Of a stretch of DNA of 64,000 nt, positions 38,001 through 44,000 are shown piece after piece. The notes beneath the pieces are model-generated. The model was not told the DNA's origin and searched no databases. It was given only the letters and a program-made list of their open reading frames with translations. A program made the position numbers and the translations under genes. Source of the stretch: Stieleria mannarensis (GTDB taxonomy: Bacteria; Planctomycetota; Planctomycetia; Pirellulales; Pirellulaceae); assembly GCF_014154935.1 (NCBI RefSeq), contig NZ_JACEHH010000011.1:124001-188000 (forward strand). Direction: 5' to 3'. Positions within the stretch are counted from its first letter, which is position 1. Each line of letters opens with the position of its first letter.

Positions 38001-41000
38001 ACGATTTCGGCCCGGATCCCAAGGGGGCAACCGACGTGCCCATCGCCCTGGGCCGCACCAAGGGACTGACGGTGCAAAAGCCCCCGATCACGATTGGCGT
38101 TCATGTTGAACAGATCGATGTTGGAACGACGAGCGAACCGAAGCAGGTCACGCCCGACGACCCGACCAACGGAGGATCGGTGTTCGGGACCTATCTGGTG
38201 GGCGTCGACCTTGCGGTTCCATTTACCGTTTCACTCAACGCGACCGGAGTCGGTCAGGCGGAGACGCTGGAAATCGCGATTGATGGAAAGAAGATCAAGG
38301 CGGACGGCAGCCCACTCCCCAGCGGTCAACCGGGGATTCCGGCCAGCGGAGTGGAAACGTCGTTTCTGTACAACGTCGGTCTACTCTCTGCTGGATCCCA
38401 TACCCTTTCCGTCAGAGCACTCGACGCAAACGATAGCGAACTTACGAGTTACGAAGGGACGATCATCACGACCGATCAGTTGAGCTTTAACCTTGAGGCG
38501 AAAGACGCCACGGGTGAGATCGACTACAGAGCCATCGAGAAACTGAGATTCATTCGCGGAATCGATCACAAGATTTTGGTGCGGGGTACTGTCGATGACT
38601 ACAAGCTCCTGGCAATCTACCACGATGACTTGAAAGTTATCTTTACCGACTCGAGTCAAGTCACAAAGCTCGAAGCAGAGGTGGTCTTTGATGAGAACGG
38701 CGAGGCGATCATTTCTGAAATCACTGCTGTCGACGCTGGTTCGGAGGCAGAGTCCACGCCCGGTGGCGATACCGATGCCGTCTCGTCGGAATTGTTTGAA
38801 GACCTCGTGATGGGCAGAGGCTTTGACTATCAGGTCTTTGTGGCTCCACGGGACTCGAAAAAAGATTTCCAAAACGACAAGACTCCCGACATTCCGAAGT
38901 TCAATGACGATGCCCCCTCCTTTGTTCGCACCATTGAGCCTCCCGAGTGGATCGGCGGGATAGGCGATCTGCTGGACCAAGGGAGAACAGCACAATACTT
39001 CGAGGAATACGAAGAAGGAGAAGAAGGAGGCGTCACCTACACGGACTCCTACATTCTTGAGCTTTCGATTCCCAAAGAACTCAACCAAGGAGTCCTAACT
39101 GCAGAAACGGAACTATTCAAAGGTCTAACCGGGATCGATCTGACAACTCATGCCCGCATCGGCATGGAAACGTTGCTTGTTGCTCCGTGGTCGGTGGTCG
39201 AGCCCAACAAGGTCCAAGCACAGGGCAAGAAGCTCTATGCCGACGTCAAACTACTTGGGAAGACATTGGTCGATGAAGAACTGCCCTTGGGGGACACGCT
39301 CACCGCAACGATCGATGCTGACCTGCTAACCCTTGAAGCAAATCTCTTAACGATTGCGGTACCGCAGCTCAGCATACTTCCCGAAGGTTCCCCCCTGCCG
39401 GAATTCTTCCCCGACGACCTCCGACTCGGTGAGGATGAGAACGGGATGGAAGTGATTAATCAGGGCGTGCCGCTATTCAACTTTAGTTATCCGGCGGATG
39501 GCAAACCCCGCACCATTCCTGTCCCAGTCTTTTCAACTGCCGGCGCATCTTTAACCGTCAACTTAGGAATCCTTGCTCAACTTTCCGGTTACGTTCTGGA
39601 CGCAACCATCGAAGGCGCGGTTGCATTCGACCTGAACACCTACGATTTTGCGGATTCAGGAACCTTCGTTGAATTCAATGCGACGCCCGTTTTTGTCGCC
39701 AGCGTCGCGGGATCGGCAGAACTTGAAGGCCGCCTCCTTTGGTTCACCCAATCGCTGGCCGAAGGCACCGTCACCGGAACAGCAATTGCAAAGACCCCAA
39801 CCAAGGTGCGCGTCAACTATGGTGGGTCCGGTTTCGAACTGGTGGCGAGGTCAGATCTGCAGTTGTCGGCTCGAGTGACATTAGAGGGTGCCGTTTTAGG
39901 GGGCGAAGATATCGCACTTGGGACGTATTCGTGGCCGGGCAAAAAAGATGGCGAAGAACAATTTGAAAACTTTGTCATCTTCTGCAGAAACTCCAATTGT
40001 CCGGCCAATCTCGCGGTGGAATCGACGACAGGTTTTCCATCGACTCACGCGACAAACGATCCCATCACGGAGGCGGGTTTTGCTGGTTTGATCAATGCCT
40101 CGACGTCTAGCTGGGTGGCTGATCGCGAGAACTCGGAGACGCGCCAAATCCTGCAGGGGATGGAGACTGAGTTTGTTCAGCTGGAAACAGGCTTGCTGGC
40201 TCAACTGTCAACGGATCACGACGGAGCGTTGAAAGTGACACTCTCCAAAGATGCTGCCAACTATGGATGGTTTATCGACCCGACTCCGGAGACGAACGAG
40301 GAATTCGTTTGGAACCCGGACGCCAACCAGTATGTCGCGCTACCGGGAAGTCCCGCTCATGGAAAAATTGATCTTTATACGACTATCCTGCACGAACAAG
40401 GTCACGCGTTAGGGTTGGAGCACAGTTACGATCCAGGTTCCCTGATGTCCCACTCGCTTTCTCCGGGAGTCCGCAGATTGCCGAGTGAGTCGGAGGTGGA
40501 GTCGATTGTTTCGGGAATCATGCATCTCCCGCATTCTGCCGATCGTCATGGCCTTCATGTTGCGGCGCCCGAACAGATCACCAACGGATCCTTCACGGCT
40601 GCGTCGCAAAGCGGTGTTCCGGACGCGTGGGGCACACTTGGGGACGTTCGCGTTGTCGGTGCCGCAGCGGTGTTGAGTGAGCATGAACGGAATCTAAGCC
40701 GTCTGTCTCAGACATTCACGGTGCCTGAAGGTGTTTCTGCGTTGCAGTTCAGCCTCGTCAACGTCGACCTGCGAGGTGCCGGTAGCGGTCCACCGGACGC
40801 GTTCGAAGTAGCGTTGCTCGATGCACACACGGGCGAGTCACTCGTGTCGGTAGCTGATGGTCTTTCGCAATCCGATGCAGCTCTCAATCTCCAATCAACT
40901 GGCGAGTTCTATTTCGGCGACTCGATACAGGTCCCCAACGCGACGGTTTCGGGGCAGCAGGCTCCGTTTGCCGGTTCGACGACCGTCATCATCGATCTGT

Positions 41001-44000
41001 CAAGCATCCCGGCGGGCACCGAGGCAACACTGTTCTTTGATTTGCTCGGCTTCGACCATGCAGCCAGTTCGGTCACCGTTGACGAGATTGCTCTTCTTTC
41101 CGGATCCGTTCCGACGCTGAGCTTTGACTTAAGCCCATCGAGTGACACAGGTGCACAAGGCGATAGCGTGACAAGTCGCACCCCGATCACCCTGGTGGGC
41201 GAAACGCTGCCTTTTGCTACCATCGAATTAGATCAAAACTCAAATGGCACGGTGGATGCAACCACGACCGCCGACGCGTCGGGCTATTTCGAATTCACCG
41301 GTCTCAATCTCGAGGAAGGGGAGAATTCATTCATCGCGACCGCCGGAGACGGGGCGTCGTCGATTCGCGCTGCCCGTTCATTCGTCCTCGATACACAAGC
41401 TCCTGTCGGTGTGCTGGATGCACCGGTTGCTGACTTGGATCACAACGATGAACTCGGCTTTGTGGAAATAGAGTGGTCTGACCCATCCGGCTCAGGGCTC
41501 AACGAATCCACCTTCTCCATCGAAGACATTTCGATTCCAGGCGTAACGGTTGATTCGTTCGAAAATCGAGGTGGGGGCCTTGTCCGCTATCACTACTCCG
41601 ATGATGGTGAAGTTCTTGCAGAAGGAAACATCGTTGTCACAGCGCATGCCGGAGCAGTATCCGATCGCGCCGGTAATCCCAGTGCGGCGTTTGAATCATC
41701 ATTTGGACTCGACTTCCAATCCCCGCGTGGGGCATTGGTCACCCCGAACGCCGGCGAGCTGGTATCAGCAGATGTCGGCTATGTTGACATTCAGTGGATC
41801 GACGATGGACCGTCGGGTGTAGACGAGTTGTCCTGGGACACCGGTGACGTATCAATCGCTGGGGTCCAAATCAACCGGGTCGAACCCCTCGGCAATGGCA
41901 TCGCACGCTACTGGTACGGCGAAGATGGAGAGTTGCTTCCCGAAGGTATTGTTGCTGTCGTACTGAACGAAGCTGCCATCAGTGATCGAGCAGGCAATCG
42001 CAATGTCGCCTCGAGCGAATCCTTCCAGATCGATCGACTACGCCCAGTCGGCGAACTCGTGAATCCATCGGCTGATACGGCAACGAACGTGGATCGGGGT
42101 TATGTCGACGTACGCTGGAGCGACGCAGATGGAAGCGGACTCGATCTCGAATCAGTCGATGAAGACGACGTCTCGATTTCTGGTGTCTCCATCGATCGTT
42201 TCGAAGTCCTTGATAGTGAAGTCGTACGCTACTGGTACGGCGAGGATGGCGACCGGTTGACGGAGGGAGTCCAAATCATCGCCGTTGGAAACGAGGCGAT
42301 CCGTGATCTCGCGGGCAATCCGAATAACGCGGTGACACAGTCGTTCGTATTCGATCTGAAATCGCCAGTTCCCGTATTCGATCGCTCTCTTGCATCCACC
42401 CTTTACATCCAGGAGGATCAGGGGTTTATCGACCTCCGTTGGAATGACGACGGCGATGCCGGAGTGGACGAAGCAGAATTTGATGACAATGATTTGTCGG
42501 TTCCAGAAGTTACAATCGATTTAACGACTCCGCTCGGCGACGGATCTGTGCGGTACTGGTATGGCTTTGACGACGATTCACTCGCGCCAGGACGACACCT
42601 CATCCACGTGCCAGAAGAAGTGGTGTCGGATCGAGCAGGCAATGCGTCCGCAACCACGACATTGGAGTTTGTGATCGATGGGCAAGCTCCTGAAGCAAAC
42701 CTCGTTTCCCCTGCGCCGGGTGATCTTGTGCGTGATGACCTCGGCTTCGTCGATGTCGAGTGGACAGATGCTGGTGCGGCCGGACTTGGGTTAACGCCAT
42801 TCCAAATTGATGACATCTCGATCCCCGATGTCTCCATCGACCGTGCGGAAAATCTTGGTGGCGGTCGGGTTCGGTACTGGTACAACGACGATGGGGAGAC
42901 GCTTGCCGAGGGGGTGGTCGAGGTCACGCTTGTGGCCGGACAAGTGGCGGACTTGGCCGGGAATGTGAATGCGGGTGGGATCCAGTCCTTCATCTTCGAT
43001 GCGTCCGGACCGGTGGCGGCGCTGGTCTCACCCGCGGCGGATTCGACCGTCGGCACGGACCCCGGTTACATCGATTTGGCTTGGTCGGATATCGGGCCGG
43101 CCGGGATCGATGAAGCAACCCTGGGGACGGATGACCTGAGGATCACGGGGGTCTCCGTCGATGCGATCGAGACGCTCGCCGATGGCGTGACGCGGTACTG
43201 GTACAACCAGGACGGCGAGACACTGCCCGGCGGCAGGATCGAAGTCGTCGTCCGCGAGAACATCGCCCAAGATCTGGCCGGGAATTTTAACGCGACCGAC
43301 AACTGGGGCTTCACGGTCGAGTCAAACGAGTCAGAAACCGTCGATGTCACCGACAGAGTGCACGTGCAATTCACCGGGATTCGTTACATCGGTGCGTTCG
43401 AGTCTTACCTGTTCTTCGGAACCGTTGAAAATCGTTCGAGCGAGCCGCTGGCCGGTCCGATTCGATTGCACTTCCAAAATCTGACACCCGCCGATGCGGT
43501 TCCCGTCGGAGCGTCGGTTGATGATGACGGCGTCTACTTCATCGACATCACCGACTACACCGGCGACGCAGCGCTCCAACCCGGTGAAGTGACCGCTACG
43601 ATTCCGTTGCAATTACGAATGGCTCCGGAGCAGTTTCACTTTGATCCGACCGTCACCGCATCGGTCGCCGCGCCGCCGTCGGCCGGACTATCGCTGTCGG
43701 CCTCGCTATTGCGTCCGGATCAATCGATCGACGTGACCCTGACCGGCGGCCCTGGAAATAGCTCCGATCGCATCGGGCTGTTCGCCACAGGGGCTGCCGA
43801 TGACGCGCCACTTCAGTCGCTCTACCTGGACGGCACGCAGAATGAGCCGACCGCCGCGCTGACCGAGGCGATGTTGACCTTTGACGTCCCCGATGCCGAT
43901 GGCAGCTACGAGTTCCGCTTGCTGACCGCCGCTGGCGTGGCGCAGACCAGCCAGACCTTTGTCGTCGCGGACTCGCGTCAACCGGTGCTGTTGGATGTTT

